The position numbers and the translations under genes are program-made. Below are positions 36,768 through 45,356 of a stretch of 64,000 nucleotides of DNA, piece after piece (within the stretch, counting starts at the first letter, position 1; each line of letters opens with the position of its first letter). Source of the DNA: Lacihabitans soyangensis (GTDB lineage: Bacteria; Bacteroidota; Bacteroidia; Cytophagales; Spirosomataceae); NCBI RefSeq assembly GCF_024343775.1, contig NZ_RJUF01000180.1:1-64000 (forward strand). Reading direction: 5' to 3'. Below the pieces are notes generated by a model. The model was given only the letters and a program-made list of their open reading frames with translations, did no database searches and was not told the origin of the DNA.

Positions 36768-37862
36768 ATGAAAGCAAATTTAGATGTTTTACCTTTAGAT
36801 AGTTGGGTAAACACCGGTGGAAAACCTCTTATAATAGCCGGGCCATGTAGTGCAGAGACAGAGGAACAAGTTTTAGAAACAGCTCGTGGAATAGCCAAAA
36901 ATGGTTTTGCTCACATATTGCGTGCTGGAGTTTGGAAGCCAAGAACAAGACCAGGTAGTTTTGAAGGAAAAGGTGAAGAAGCTCTTCCTTGGTTGCAAAA
37001 AGCAAAGGCCGAAACTGGACTAAAAACAGCTGTTGAAGTTGCTACTCCTCAGCACGTTGAGTTGGCTTTGAAATACGGTGTTGATGTACTTTGGATTGGT
37101 GCTAGAACTACTGTAAACCCTTTCAATGTTCAAGACCTTGCTGATTCACTAAAAGGTGTTGATATTCCTGTATTGATCAAAAACCCAGTAAACCCTGACT
37201 TGGCCTTGTGGTTAGGTGCTTTTGAAAGAATTGCTGGTGCTGGTATCAATAAAATGGGTGCTATCCATCGTGGATTCTCGAATGCACAAGAAACGAAATA
37301 TAGAAACTCGCCAATGTGGCAAATAGCGGTTGAATTTAAGACATTCTTCCCGCAAATACCAATGATAGGTGACCCAAGTCACATGGCTGGTAAAAGAGCC
37401 TACCTTGCTGAACTAACGCAAAGAGCGATGGACTTAAACTATGATGGTTTAATCATAGAATCTCATAGAAATCCTGATGAAGCTTGGTCCGACGCCTCTC
37501 AGCAGTTGACACCTGATGCTCTGGCAGAAATGTTAAAGTCTATCGAATTTAGAAACGCTACTTACGGTAGTGATTTCCAAAGTGAATTGGATAGATTGAG
37601 AGAAAGATTGGACAATCTGGATAGAGAATTACTAGAAGTGTTGGCAAGCAGAATGTCTGTTGTAGAGCAGTTGGGCGAATACAAAAGAGACAATAACGTA
37701 GCTGTACTTCAATTAAATAGATGGAAACAAGTTCACGAATCTCGTGCAGACTGGGCCAAAAGCTTGAATCTGTATCCTGAAGTTGTGGAGGAGTTGTTCA
37801 AACTGATACACATGGAGTCAATTCGGAAACAAACCGAAGTTATGAATCAACAAAATGCATAA
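36768..37862 (+). CDS. Bifunctional DAHP synthase / chorismate mutase type II
   Basis: 364 residues. The N-terminal DAHP synthase (KDO8P-synthase-like type I fold, about 10-265) contains IIAGPCSAETEEQ, RAGVWKPRTRPGSFEGKGEE, the Asn-Pro KNPVNPDLALW loop and GDPSHMAGKR. The C-terminal AroQ chorismate mutase (about 275-355) contains LDRLRERLDNLDRELLEVLA and the NVAVLQLNRWK helix. The fusion links the first step of the shikimate pathway to the Phe/Tyr branch, and feedback control through the mutase domain is known for this family. Confidence 0.94.
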   Translation: MKANLDVLPLDSWVNTGGKPLIIAGPCSAETEEQVLETARGIAKNGFAHILRAGVWKPRTRPGSFEGKGEEALPWLQKAKAETGLKTAVEVATPQHVELALKYGVDVLWIGARTTVNPFNVQDLADSLKGVDIPVLIKNPVNPDLALWLGAFERIAGAGINKMGAIHRGFSNAQETKYRNSPMWQIAVEFKTFFPQIPMIGDPSHMAGKRAYLAELTQRAMDLNYDGLIIESHRNPDEAWSDASQQLTPDALAEMLKSIEFRNATYGSDFQSELDRLRERLDNLDRELLEVLASRMSVVEQLGEYKRDNNVAVLQLNRWKQVHESRADWAKSLNLYPEVVEELFKLIHMESIRKQTEVMNQQNA

Positions 37863-37867
37863 TAATT

Positions 37868-37895
37868 AAAGCCTTCCTCGGAAGGCTTTTTTTTT
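37868..37895 (+). terminator. Terminator of the DAHP synthase/chorismate mutase gene
   Basis: The stem AAAGCCTTC / GAAGGCTTT has the tetraloop CTCG, followed by a run of T. It is 38 nt upstream of the Crp/Fnr gene. Confidence 0.9.
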
Positions 37896-37932
37896 GAAAC
37901 CATGTTATTTTTGTGTGTCAAAAAAACAGCCA

Positions 37933-38571
37933 ATGCAGAAAGAGATTGAATTTTTCGAAAGACACTTTAAGGGATTATTTGAACACGAGCTTTTAGAGGA
38001 AATGCAAAAAGTAGGTAGTTACTTAGAGTTGGATGCTGGAAGTTATCTCATGCGGGCAGGTGGGTATATTCGCTCCGTACCCATAATTTTAGAAGGCACC
38101 ATTAAAATCCTTAGAGAAGATAAAGATGGAAAAGAGATGCTGCTCTATTATCTATCTGGCCTAGACAGCTGTGCGATGTCTCTTACTTGCTGTTTATCTT
38201 CAAAGATTAGTGATATTTCCGCCTATGCTGAGGAAAAAACGAAGATGATTTCTTTTCCTTTCGAAAAAGTAGAAGAATGGATGTGCAAGTACAGCAGCTG
38301 GAAGGTTTTTGTATTTCAAACCTACCAAAAACGCTTTGACAACCTTTTGGAAACCATCGATTGCATAGCCTTCAATAAACTAGACCAACGATTGGTGTCT
38401 TTGATTAAAAAGAAAATAAAGGTGACGGGAGGTACAAAAATATTATACTGTACACACGAAGAACTTGCCACGGAACTAGCCACCTCACGGGAAGTAGTTT
38501 CTAGACTACTCAAACAACTTGAAAAAATAGGAAAACTAAAGCTTTCAAGGAATAAAATTGAGATGTTGTAA
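37933..38571 (+). CDS. Crp/Fnr family transcriptional regulator
   Basis: 212 residues from the ATG at 37933; earlier codons run into the preceding terminator. The N-terminal cyclic-nucleotide-binding fold (about 20-130) has DAGSYLMRAGGYIRSVPIIL and a ligand-pocket region with LLYYLSGLDSCAMSLTCC. A C-terminal winged HTH (about 165-212) reads THEELATELATSREVVSRLL. No Fnr-type N-terminal Cys cluster is present. CAMSLTCCLSSKI, which occurs in a Bacteroidota-wide subgroup, hints at redox or metal sensing, but this is inference. Confidence 0.85.
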   Translation: MQKEIEFFERHFKGLFEHELLEEMQKVGSYLELDAGSYLMRAGGYIRSVPIILEGTIKILREDKDGKEMLLYYLSGLDSCAMSLTCCLSSKISDISAYAEEKTKMISFPFEKVEEWMCKYSSWKVFVFQTYQKRFDNLLETIDCIAFNKLDQRLVSLIKKKIKVTGGTKILYCTHEELATELATSREVVSRLLKQLEKIGKLKLSRNKIEML

Positions 38572-38616
38572 AGGACTTTTGCAATATTTTATTTTGTTTT
38601 TTTTAAAAATATCAAC

Positions 38617-39132
38617 TTATTTTATTTTGTTGCCCATAGATATCCCAAAGTTTCTCGGATTAAAATTGTTCCTGTTATAAATAGGTACCCAGGCTAGGCC
38701 AAAAAACAACGAAGGAGTCTTTTTGTAATATCTATAACCTAAACTAAAAGTACCATAGTTTTTTGATAGGTTATAATCTCCTAATCCTAAGATTGGGAAT
38801 GCTGATGAATTTTTTTTGGAGAGGAAGGCAGTTAAGCCAGTTCCAAACTCCAAATGATGTTTATTTTTGCCCAATAGGTAATTCAAGGAAATCGGAATAA
38901 TGTTTCCTCTCAAAACTATAAAATCACATTCCTTACAAGCAAAAGCATTGCTCATACCATATCCGATTCGGAAACCTAATCCGTCATCACATTTCAAAAA
39001 TCTTGAGTCGAAGTTAACCGAAATCAAAGAAGTTTGTCCCAAAATTTCTCCAAAAATAACAGGATTTCTGCTTTGAGAAAAGGTGTAAAGTGGAAGAAAT
39101 ATTGTAAGGAGAATTGTGTAGTGTTTAGCCAT
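38617..39132 (-). CDS. Hypothetical exported beta-rich protein
   Basis: 171 residues with a signal peptide (MAKHYTILLTIFLPLYTFSQ). The mature part alternates in a way suggesting a small outer-membrane barrel: GFRIGYGMSNAF, HHLEFGTGLTAFLSKKN, YGTFSLGYRYYKK, FFGLAWVPIYN. No family is recognised. A single-gene unit converging on the Crp/Fnr gene with no hairpin between. Confidence 0.6.
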   Translation of the reverse strand: MAKHYTILLTIFLPLYTFSQSRNPVIFGEILGQTSLISVNFDSRFLKCDDGLGFRIGYGMSNAFACKECDFIVLRGNIIPISLNYLLGKNKHHLEFGTGLTAFLSKKNSSAFPILGLGDYNLSKNYGTFSLGYRYYKKTPSLFFGLAWVPIYNRNNFNPRNFGISMGNKIK

Positions 39133-39485
39133 TTTTTTAAGTTATATTTTTATTCCAACTTATAACATTTTGGTTAAGCATAAAAGGGTTTTTTCTATTT
39201 TATGTTAACTAAATAGGCAATTTATCCAGATTCGATTACAATAATATAAAACTTATTAGATTGAAATTTCAATTTATTTAGCCTAGAGATTGTATTTGCG
39301 GACATTCTAAAAATGATTTCATAGCTCTTCACAATCCAATTCCATTTCTATAAACTCCTTCAAATTTTTAACCGTAATATAAATTTCTCAGTGATTTAAA
39401 TCCGCTAAATAAGATTCATTTGCATCTCGAAATCGAAAAACATAAAATTTGTCGTTCGAAACATGAAAACTAAAAATTTAAAACT
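39133..39485. other. Intergenic region before the gingipain-like gene
   Basis: No coding potential and no clear TTG/TAnnTTTG pair. ATTGAAATTTCAAT at 39260-39273 is a perfect 14-bp palindrome of unknown meaning. Confidence 0.35.
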
Positions 39486-41090
39486 ATGGGAAAACAATTG
39501 AGCAGGTTTAGTACGCTAAACCTCAACAAGGTCAAGCAGTTGCGTCAGTTCAAAATCAAGTATGACAACGTACGGAATTTAGAACTCCTCGACAAAAACA
39601 AGGATTACAAAGTGGAGAGCTTTAACCAATTTAGGTTAAAAATCGACCCGGCCATCTTCAAAATTCTTACGATTTGGGGCAGAACGAGACCTACATTTAA
39701 TTCTGATGAAGCCTACCTCCAAAACTACTCCAGCTTACACTATCCCAAAGGAAAAGTGGCTATTGTGGTCAATTCCGGAATTTACGATGCTGTAAGGTCC
39801 TCTATCAATCAATATGTGGTTGATCTGGCCAGAGAAGGCTACTTTGGGCTGATTTACACGGTAAATGGGGCAAGTCCTTCAGGTCTTAAAAATCATTTGA
39901 AGAGTATTATTGGCCTAAAAGGTGCTGTTTTTGTAGGAAATGTCCCTGTAGCTTGGTTTGAAATGTCTGATGATTTCTATGGTGCAAGTTCAGAATTTCC
40001 GTGCGATTTGTATTATATGGATCTCAACGGCAATTGGACTGACCCCGATGGAGATGGTAAATTCAGCTCACATACCGGAAATGTTCAGCCCGAAATTTGG
40101 ATTTCGAGAGTCTGGACACCAACGGATGAGGGTAATAATACTCAACAAATTAATGAATACTTTATCCGAAATCACCAATTTAGAGTAGGCTTGGCTGGTT
40201 GCTCACGTACGGGTCTGAGCTTGATAGACGACGATTGGGAGCATTTCGGCGATTGCTCCATGGATTCTTTCTTACCCGCAGCGAATATCGAAATCATTAC
40301 CAATCCAGCTCAGACTACTGGAGACAGATATAAAACCGAAATACAAAGTATCAGAGGCTGGGCTACCATTGGAGCTCACTCCTCTCCTAACGGTCATTCA
40401 TTTCAAAAAACGGGTGGAAGCGATTGGGTACCGAATACCTATCTTCGTGATACACGTCCGCCAAAGGCATTTTTCTATAATCTTTATGCTTGCAGCAACA
40501 CCAGATTTACCTCAGACAATTTTATGGGAGGCTGGTATATTTTCGATAACCCAGGTGGTGAACAATGCCGTGGATTAGCTGCGGTTGGCAGTACCAAAAC
40601 AGGTAGTATGCTCTATTTTGAGAATTTTTATACACCAATGGGTTCAGGAAAAGTAGTGGGTGAAGCCTATAAAGATTGGTGGCTAGCACTAGGGCCTGAC
40701 CATGACCTAGGTGAAAGACAATGGTTTTATGGCATGAATTTACTCGGTGACCCAACTATCAATTGGTGGACTGGGGCGGTGCCTGTTCAAATTGGACCAT
40801 TAAATGAAACCGTTTTCAACCATTTTCCAAGAGCCACCACTTTCACTTGGGCGGCAGTTCCGATTAGCGGCGTTACCTACACCATCGAGGTGGATGCATT
40901 TGGTGCCAGAAACTCTGGTCAATGGGCCACGCAAACGGGCGAACATTGGCTGGTGCAGTCAGGCATAACCGGGACAAGTTTTAATCACAATTTCGTAGGT
41001 GCCCAACGAGGCCGCTGGCGTGTAAAAGCCAACATATCTGGCCTGAACCTTCCTTGGAGCGAGTGGCGGTATTTCAAATATACGAAATAA
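39486..41090 (+). CDS. Gingipain-like (clan CD, C25-type) putative cysteine peptidase without a signal peptide
   Basis: 534 residues. The core of about 90-430 shows a caspase-like alpha/beta pattern. GKVAIVVNSGIYDAVRSSIN and GAVFVGNVPVAWFEM are beta-strands; next comes an Asp-rich loop, LNGNWTDPDGDGKFSSHTGN. The candidate catalytic pair is His in GAHSSPNGHSF (about residue 298-306) and Cys in FYNLYACSNTRF (about 338). The segment RGLAAVGSTKTGSMLYFENF is shared with C25-like proteins. The C-terminal 100 residues look like an Ig/FN3 module. Unlike its relatives, which are secreted, the start MGKQLSRFSTLNLN has no signal peptide, and an in-frame stop 13 nt upstream rules out an extension. No type IX sorting tail is seen. 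Confidence 0.65.
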   Translation: MGKQLSRFSTLNLNKVKQLRQFKIKYDNVRNLELLDKNKDYKVESFNQFRLKIDPAIFKILTIWGRTRPTFNSDEAYLQNYSSLHYPKGKVAIVVNSGIYDAVRSSINQYVVDLAREGYFGLIYTVNGASPSGLKNHLKSIIGLKGAVFVGNVPVAWFEMSDDFYGASSEFPCDLYYMDLNGNWTDPDGDGKFSSHTGNVQPEIWISRVWTPTDEGNNTQQINEYFIRNHQFRVGLAGCSRTGLSLIDDDWEHFGDCSMDSFLPAANIEIITNPAQTTGDRYKTEIQSIRGWATIGAHSSPNGHSFQKTGGSDWVPNTYLRDTRPPKAFFYNLYACSNTRFTSDNFMGGWYIFDNPGGEQCRGLAAVGSTKTGSMLYFENFYTPMGSGKVVGEAYKDWWLALGPDHDLGERQWFYGMNLLGDPTINWWTGAVPVQIGPLNETVFNHFPRATTFTWAAVPISGVTYTIEVDAFGARNSGQWATQTGEHWLVQSGITGTSFNHNFVGAQRGRWRVKANISGLNLPWSEWRYFKYTK

Positions 41091-41105
41091 AAGGTTAACT
41101 AAATG

Positions 41106-41147
41106 AAAAAGCACCCATGATAATTTATTGTATTGTGGGTGCTTTTT
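41106..41147. terminator. Bidirectional terminator after the gingipain-like gene
   Basis: AAAAAGCACCCA / TGGGTGCTTTTT has a long AT-rich loop that can partly pair. It serves the + gene and the minus-strand propeller gene. Confidence 0.8.
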
Positions 41148-41242
41148 GTTGAAAAGGGTAATTTGTTTGACGGATGGCAATCACATTTAAATATCTTAAA
41201 ATAAAAATTTCACATTATTTTTACGAAGAGGTCACTATCATT

Positions 41243-42706
41243 TTAATTTTGTTGACCACTTATGCTAGAGTGAAATACTCTACCATCTGAATCAATAATT
41301 ATTACCGATGGTTCAATACTGTAGTCGTTATTTGTTATCGGGATGCTCCATTTTAAAGTTCCATTTTTTGAGTCAACTGCTACCAATTTGTTGGTTGATG
41401 TAACGTAAACCTTATTATTATAATACACTGGTTATGTAATTATTTCCTCTCCATATCTCCAATTTTCCTTACCTGTTAATAGGTCAATTGAAAACAGTTT
41501 GCCATTTCCGACTGCGTAAATACTGTTCTGATTGACTTTCGGGGAAGAGTCAAAAGAAAAAGGGAAAGGACGACTCTTGTTGGTATTAACAGGAAATTTA
41601 AAAACCCACTTAAAATTTTTCTTGTTAATATCAAAAATTACTAGACTGGTCTGATTATTTATTATCAAACTTTGATCAATGTAAGTAGGCGAAGACATTG
41701 TTCTAGGACTTAATTCGAAGAGCTTATTGGATTTTTTAGATTGTGTATCGTATGTGAATATTTGCGAAAAAGGCTCATTTGTAAAATTCCTATTTTGGCA
41801 ATGATAAACTTCTGTTCCATTTACACATGGTGATGAGTCATAGGAAGATGCGGCACTTACTGACTTTGGTCTGAAGCCGTTAAATTTAGTATTGCTATAT
41901 TTACCTGTTAATACATCAATAATATAAATTCCGTCCACACTTCCAATGAAAATACTGTTATCTTTGATGGTCGGTGAGGAATCTCCAGCAAAAATCAGTT
42001 CATTTTCCCATACTATTTGACCTGTTGAGCTTTCGATACAATACAAAATTGCACTTGAGCCTCCCCAATTACTAGATGTAAAAAACACTTTATTGTCCTT
42101 TACAATTGGAGTGGACCGAATTCCCCTTTTTGTTGTAAATTCCCATTGGCTTTTTCCATTTATTATATCCAAGGCAATGAGTTTACCATTTGGGTAATTA
42201 TTGGCTGGAACCAGAATCATTCCATTGGAGTAAGTTGGACTTCCGTCCATTCCCGATCCTGGATTAACAGGCAATTCTGTCTTCGAAATGATATTTCCAG
42301 ATTTTGCATCAATTAAGGAGCAATTTGATTCGTCATCGCAAACAAAAACGTAATCTATTTTCTCAACACTTACATTTGAAACTTTTATATCTACCTGTGT
42401 GGAATCTTTTGAAAATTGATTGAATGCAATTAATTTAGAACTACAGTTGCCATTTTGTTTAAAACTAATTTTCGGATTTTTCTCGGTTGATGTTTGATTG
42501 TCACTAAACGACCATTCATATCTTAAAGTATTTTCTGATTGATTTTTAAACTCAACCACGCCATTTTCTTTAAGTTCGAATGTGAATTTTGATTTTGCAA
42601 GATTTTCAATAGGATTGATATCTGAAATACTTCTCTTACAACCCAGAAACAAAATAAGTGTAGCTGAGATTACTGTGTTTATTTGAAAAATCCTTTTGGA
42701 AGTCAT
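41243..42706 (-). pseudogene. PKD / PQQ-like beta-propeller lipoprotein broken by an in-frame stop
   Basis: The reading frame starts at 42706 with a lipoprotein signal (MTSKRIFQINTVISATLILF then LGC). A PKD-like domain follows (about 40-110, RYEWSFSDNQTSTEKNPKIS), then PQQ-type propeller blades with repeated ID..TGK..W motifs (LFSIDLLTGKENWRYGEE). After residue 424 a TAA (complement of 41432-41434) interrupts the frame. The same frame then resumes with PVYYNNKVYVTSTNKLVAVD and KNGTLKW, a perfect next blade, and ends at 41243. The stop is best explained by a single base change (for instance TCA to TAA). A truncated 424-residue protein might still be made, or the base could be a sequencing error. 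Confidence 0.75.
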
Positions 42707-42828
42707 GTTATATAGTGTTTATTTTGAACGAGTTAAGATTTATTTTTGTAGTCTTTTTCGAGTTTAAGTTTTAACTATTTAGAATAAGATTTTTTGACAG
42801 TGTCAAGTTCAGAAAAAGGAAATTGAAA
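42707..42828. other. Upstream region of the broken propeller gene
   Basis: AT-rich, no gene. No TTG/TAnnTTTG pair is clear on the minus strand. Confidence 0.3.
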
Positions 42829-42896
42829 AGTAAAAGGATTTTTTTGATATAAAATACTTTTTATACAGGCTCGAAACTGTCCTTTGAAACATCTTG
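42829..42896 (+). repeat. Intergenic repeat, copy A (most diverged)
   Basis: It aligns with copies B and C through AAAAGGATTT, GATAT.AAAT, then CGAAACTGTCCTTTGAAACATCT. Similarity is weaker than between B and C, so its membership is probable, not certain. Confidence 0.35.
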
Positions 42897-43003
42897 TAAA
42901 ACTAGTCTTATTGTATTTTTCAAAACGCAAAATGGCATAATTGCATCCAAAATTTAATACTTTTTGAGTAATTTCGACTAATAATAAACAACTTATAAAA
43001 AGA

Positions 43004-43423
43004 TTAAAGCTTAACCACTTTAAAAATATACTTATTTGATAGTTTTTGAGCTAATGATTCATCATCGAATCCCTCTAAAATTAAATTTCCATCACATTCA
43101 TACAAGATTGTAAAGCAATATTTTCCTTTGTCACAAATATAATTCTCCTTATTTCCATTTATCACTACAATTACAATTTCTCTGGGAGATCTTTCCTTGA
43201 AAAAACCAAGTCTTGAAAGACGCTGAGAATCAGATTTTTTCAAAAAACCATAGTAGACATGGTGATAATATCCTTTATGCTGTTCCCATTTTAAATAATG
43301 CTCATTGAAAACCCAAGGGAGTTCTTTCTCAGGGTTTTTTATATTACATTCAGAAATGAGAATACTTTGTTCTTTTTTGCATGAAAATATTAAGAAGATT
43401 GCGATAAGGATATAATTTTTCAT
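43004..43423 (-). CDS. Hypothetical small lipoprotein
   Basis: 139 residues from the ATG at 43423, which yields MKNYILIAIFLIFSCKKEQS with a lipobox (LIFSC). An upstream ATG would add six residues. The mature protein has no recognised domain; it contains several aromatic/charged stretches (HYLKWEQHKGYYHHVYYGFL) and two further Cys in CDKGKYC. It is an isolated gene in the accessory stretch. Confidence 0.6.
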   Translation of the reverse strand: MKNYILIAIFLIFSCKKEQSILISECNIKNPEKELPWVFNEHYLKWEQHKGYYHHVYYGFLKKSDSQRLSRLGFFKERSPREIVIVVINGNKENYICDKGKYCFTILYECDGNLILEGFDDESLAQKLSNKYIFKVVKL

Positions 43424-43441
43424 TTCTATTAGTTCCAACAC

Positions 43442-43666
43442 CTATAAATGAGATAATTTTTGCAGTAAATTTGACCGATTTGATTTAAGATATAAAAACT
43501 TTTACAATTTTGTATGGATCGAAAGCAAATAGCTTAAATGCTTCGCCAATTCGATGTCGACCAACCAAATTTGGGAACCTATAAAAATAGAAAATAAATC
43601 ATATAACCTTCTACAAACGAATGTAACTCACCAAATCTTTTTTCAATTAGTGAAAAAAGAATTTAA
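43442..43666. other. Non-coding stretch upstream of the small lipoprotein
   Basis: No coherent frame is seen. TAGTGAAAAAAGAATTT just before copy B loosely matches the flank of copy C. Confidence 0.3.
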
Positions 43667-43740
43667 AAAGCAAAAGGATTTATTGTTCGATATCAAATTC
43701 CTCTTTATCTAACTTCGGGATTGTTCTGCGGAACGATTCG
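43667..43740 (+). repeat. Intergenic repeat, copy B
   Basis: It shares with copy C, in the same orientation, AAGCAAAAG.(A)TTTAT, CCTCTTTATC.AACTTCG and ATTGT.CTGCGGAAC. The two copies lie 434 nt apart. Confidence 0.6.
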
Positions 43741-43860
43741 AAGAGCGGTTCCTGCCACATAATAAGATTGATCCAGTTGAAGATTAATTTGCTCGGGACT
43801 TCGAGCCAATGCAATTCTGGAAAGCAAAAAAACAAATAAAATGCTTGTGCGTAATTTCAT
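43705..43860 (-). pseudogene. 5' remnant of an exported protein gene, fused to repeat copy B
   Basis: From the ATG at 43860 the frame gives a good signal peptide (MKLRTSILFVFLLSRIALA), followed by RSPEQINLQLDQSYYVAGTA. This resembles the start of Bacteroidota surface proteins with an alpha-2-macroglobulin-like MG2 beginning (EKIYLHLDRPYYVAGE-type). The frame then enters the repeat (LRIVPQNNPEVR) and stops. Everything downstream of the first 40 codons of a presumably much larger gene is missing, so this is a truncated relic at a repeat junction. Confidence 0.5.
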
Positions 43861-44100
43861 AATTTATAATCTTGTATGAGTTTGTTGTAACGATTTTTTA
43901 TTTACAAACATCAGGAAAGTGCGTAATTCCCAAAAATAAGTGTTTCATGGAAACTTCGTATCTGCTGGACATATTTTTTTTCTTTCTGAATTTGGTTTTT
44001 TTAGAGGGTGTGTTATTTAGAATGTAAGAGGATATTATGGTTTTCTTTTTATCAAATGAGATACCTATTTTTTTGAAAAGAATGAGCTGATGTTTTAGTG
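43861..44100. other. Non-coding stretch between repeat copies B and C
   Basis: A minus-strand frame of 101 codons (43898-44203) runs through here and across copy C. It has no start signals or recognisable domain and is considered spurious. No other gene is seen. Confidence 0.35.
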
Positions 44101-44170
44101 AGAAGCAAAAGAGTTTATTTTTCGGATTAGAAATCCTCTTTATCAAACTTCGAAATTGTCCTGCGGAACA
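44101..44170 (+). repeat. Intergenic repeat, copy C
   Basis: AGAAGCAAAAGAGTTTAT, then CCTCTTTATCAAACTTCG and AATTGTCCTGCGGAACATCT. See copy B. Confidence 0.6.
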
Positions 44171-44338
44171 TCTCCATAGCTGAACTAAAAAAACTCTTTG
44201 CATATAACGATTTCGGGCTTTGAATATGGTTGAGTTATGCTGTAAAAATGTTCATCTATTTCCAAAGTTCAATAAAAATAATAGGTTCTAAGTTTGTACA
44301 TCACCTAGCCACTGGCAAAGCTTTTGTTTACTGTTTTT
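44171..44338. other. Non-coding stretch downstream of repeat copy C
   Basis: CATATAACGATTTCGGGCTT at 44200-44219 resembles short conserved tails that often follow genes in accessory regions of this phylum. It is reported only as a pattern. Confidence 0.3.
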
Positions 44339-45196
44339 TTAAGTCTTAATCTCACTTTTTTTGAATTTTGTCAGCAGTGCTACACCTAACCAGTAAAATA
44401 ATAAAAATGGTATCCCTGGAATGAAGAATAAAAATAAAATTTCAAAACCTTTTGGAATATTCATTTGAGTAAGAAGTATTACTGATGCTGAGATGATTCC
44501 TATTAAACTAAATAGTGTAATTAGTATTGGGCACCAAATTTTGATTTGTCCCAACCTGTATAATCGAATTGAAAGCAGTATTGCTAACGAGAACTGAATA
44601 AACCTGCCTAATACCCCAATATTTATGATAGCTATATTGTCATATTTTTTGCTGAATTCTGCAACTTTGTTACCTTGGTTAATCCATTCTTTTAATGCCT
44701 CTGGATATAAATAATGATGAGAAAACTCCCAGATAAATTCTGAAAAAGCAATGATAAAAATCAATGTTAATATCCGACAATTTAAAGTTGCGATTTTTAG
44801 TGCATTCCTTTTAATTAGTAATACAGAAAACGCAGCAAATAGTAATGCTGCAATGAAAAGAAAGATATATCTCAAATGTTCTCTTTCTGGGTGTTGAAGC
44901 ATTTTAAGGCTAAGGTCAGGTGCTGATGCTAAACCAATTATGCCTGCAATTGGGCTTATTAGTAAAAAGAGCCATAACCCACCAATTACTAAAGCACCAA
45001 ATGATTTGGAGTAATGCTTTGATAGAACGAACACAATCGAAACAAAAGCAATTGAAATAATTATCCATATAAAAACATATGACTTAAAACTGTTCGCTTC
45101 TACATATGGTGAATATTTACTTATAGGAATACCAACTAAGAATGGAAGTATAATTAAAATGCAGGTAGCCAGTGTTATTGATATTTTTCTTTTCAT
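44339..45196 (-). CDS. Hypothetical multi-pass membrane protein
   Basis: 285 residues with about eight predicted membrane helices. The first contains ISITLATCILIILPFLVGIP and later ones FIWIIISIAFVSIVFVLS, FGALVIGGLWLFLLISPIAG, FLFIAALLFAAFSVLLI, LTLIFIIAFSEFIWEFSH, FIQFSLAILLSIRLY, ILITLFSLIGIISASVILL and ILFLFFIPGIPFLLFYWLG. No transporter signature or family is recognised. It lies 160 nt downstream of the AraC regulator gene on the same strand and may be its target. Confidence 0.6.
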   Translation of the reverse strand: MKRKISITLATCILIILPFLVGIPISKYSPYVEANSFKSYVFIWIIISIAFVSIVFVLSKHYSKSFGALVIGGLWLFLLISPIAGIIGLASAPDLSLKMLQHPEREHLRYIFLFIAALLFAAFSVLLIKRNALKIATLNCRILTLIFIIAFSEFIWEFSHHYLYPEALKEWINQGNKVAEFSKKYDNIAIINIGVLGRFIQFSLAILLSIRLYRLGQIKIWCPILITLFSLIGIISASVILLTQMNIPKGFEILFLFFIPGIPFLLFYWLGVALLTKFKKSEIKT

Positions 45197-45356
45197 TTGA
45201 GCTATAATTATATTTTGATTATTAATGAAATTGTAGCCTATTTACCGCACACATCAGCAATAGATATAATTGATAAAAAAACGGTTTGGGCTAAAAATAT
45301 TATTTATGCAAAGATTATAGAAATGAAAATTTGGATATAGTAAAAAAGCGACAACT

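Noticed and set aside
43898-44203. 101-codon minus-strand frame crossing repeat copy C
   Set aside because: No start signals or domain; its composition comes from the repeat.
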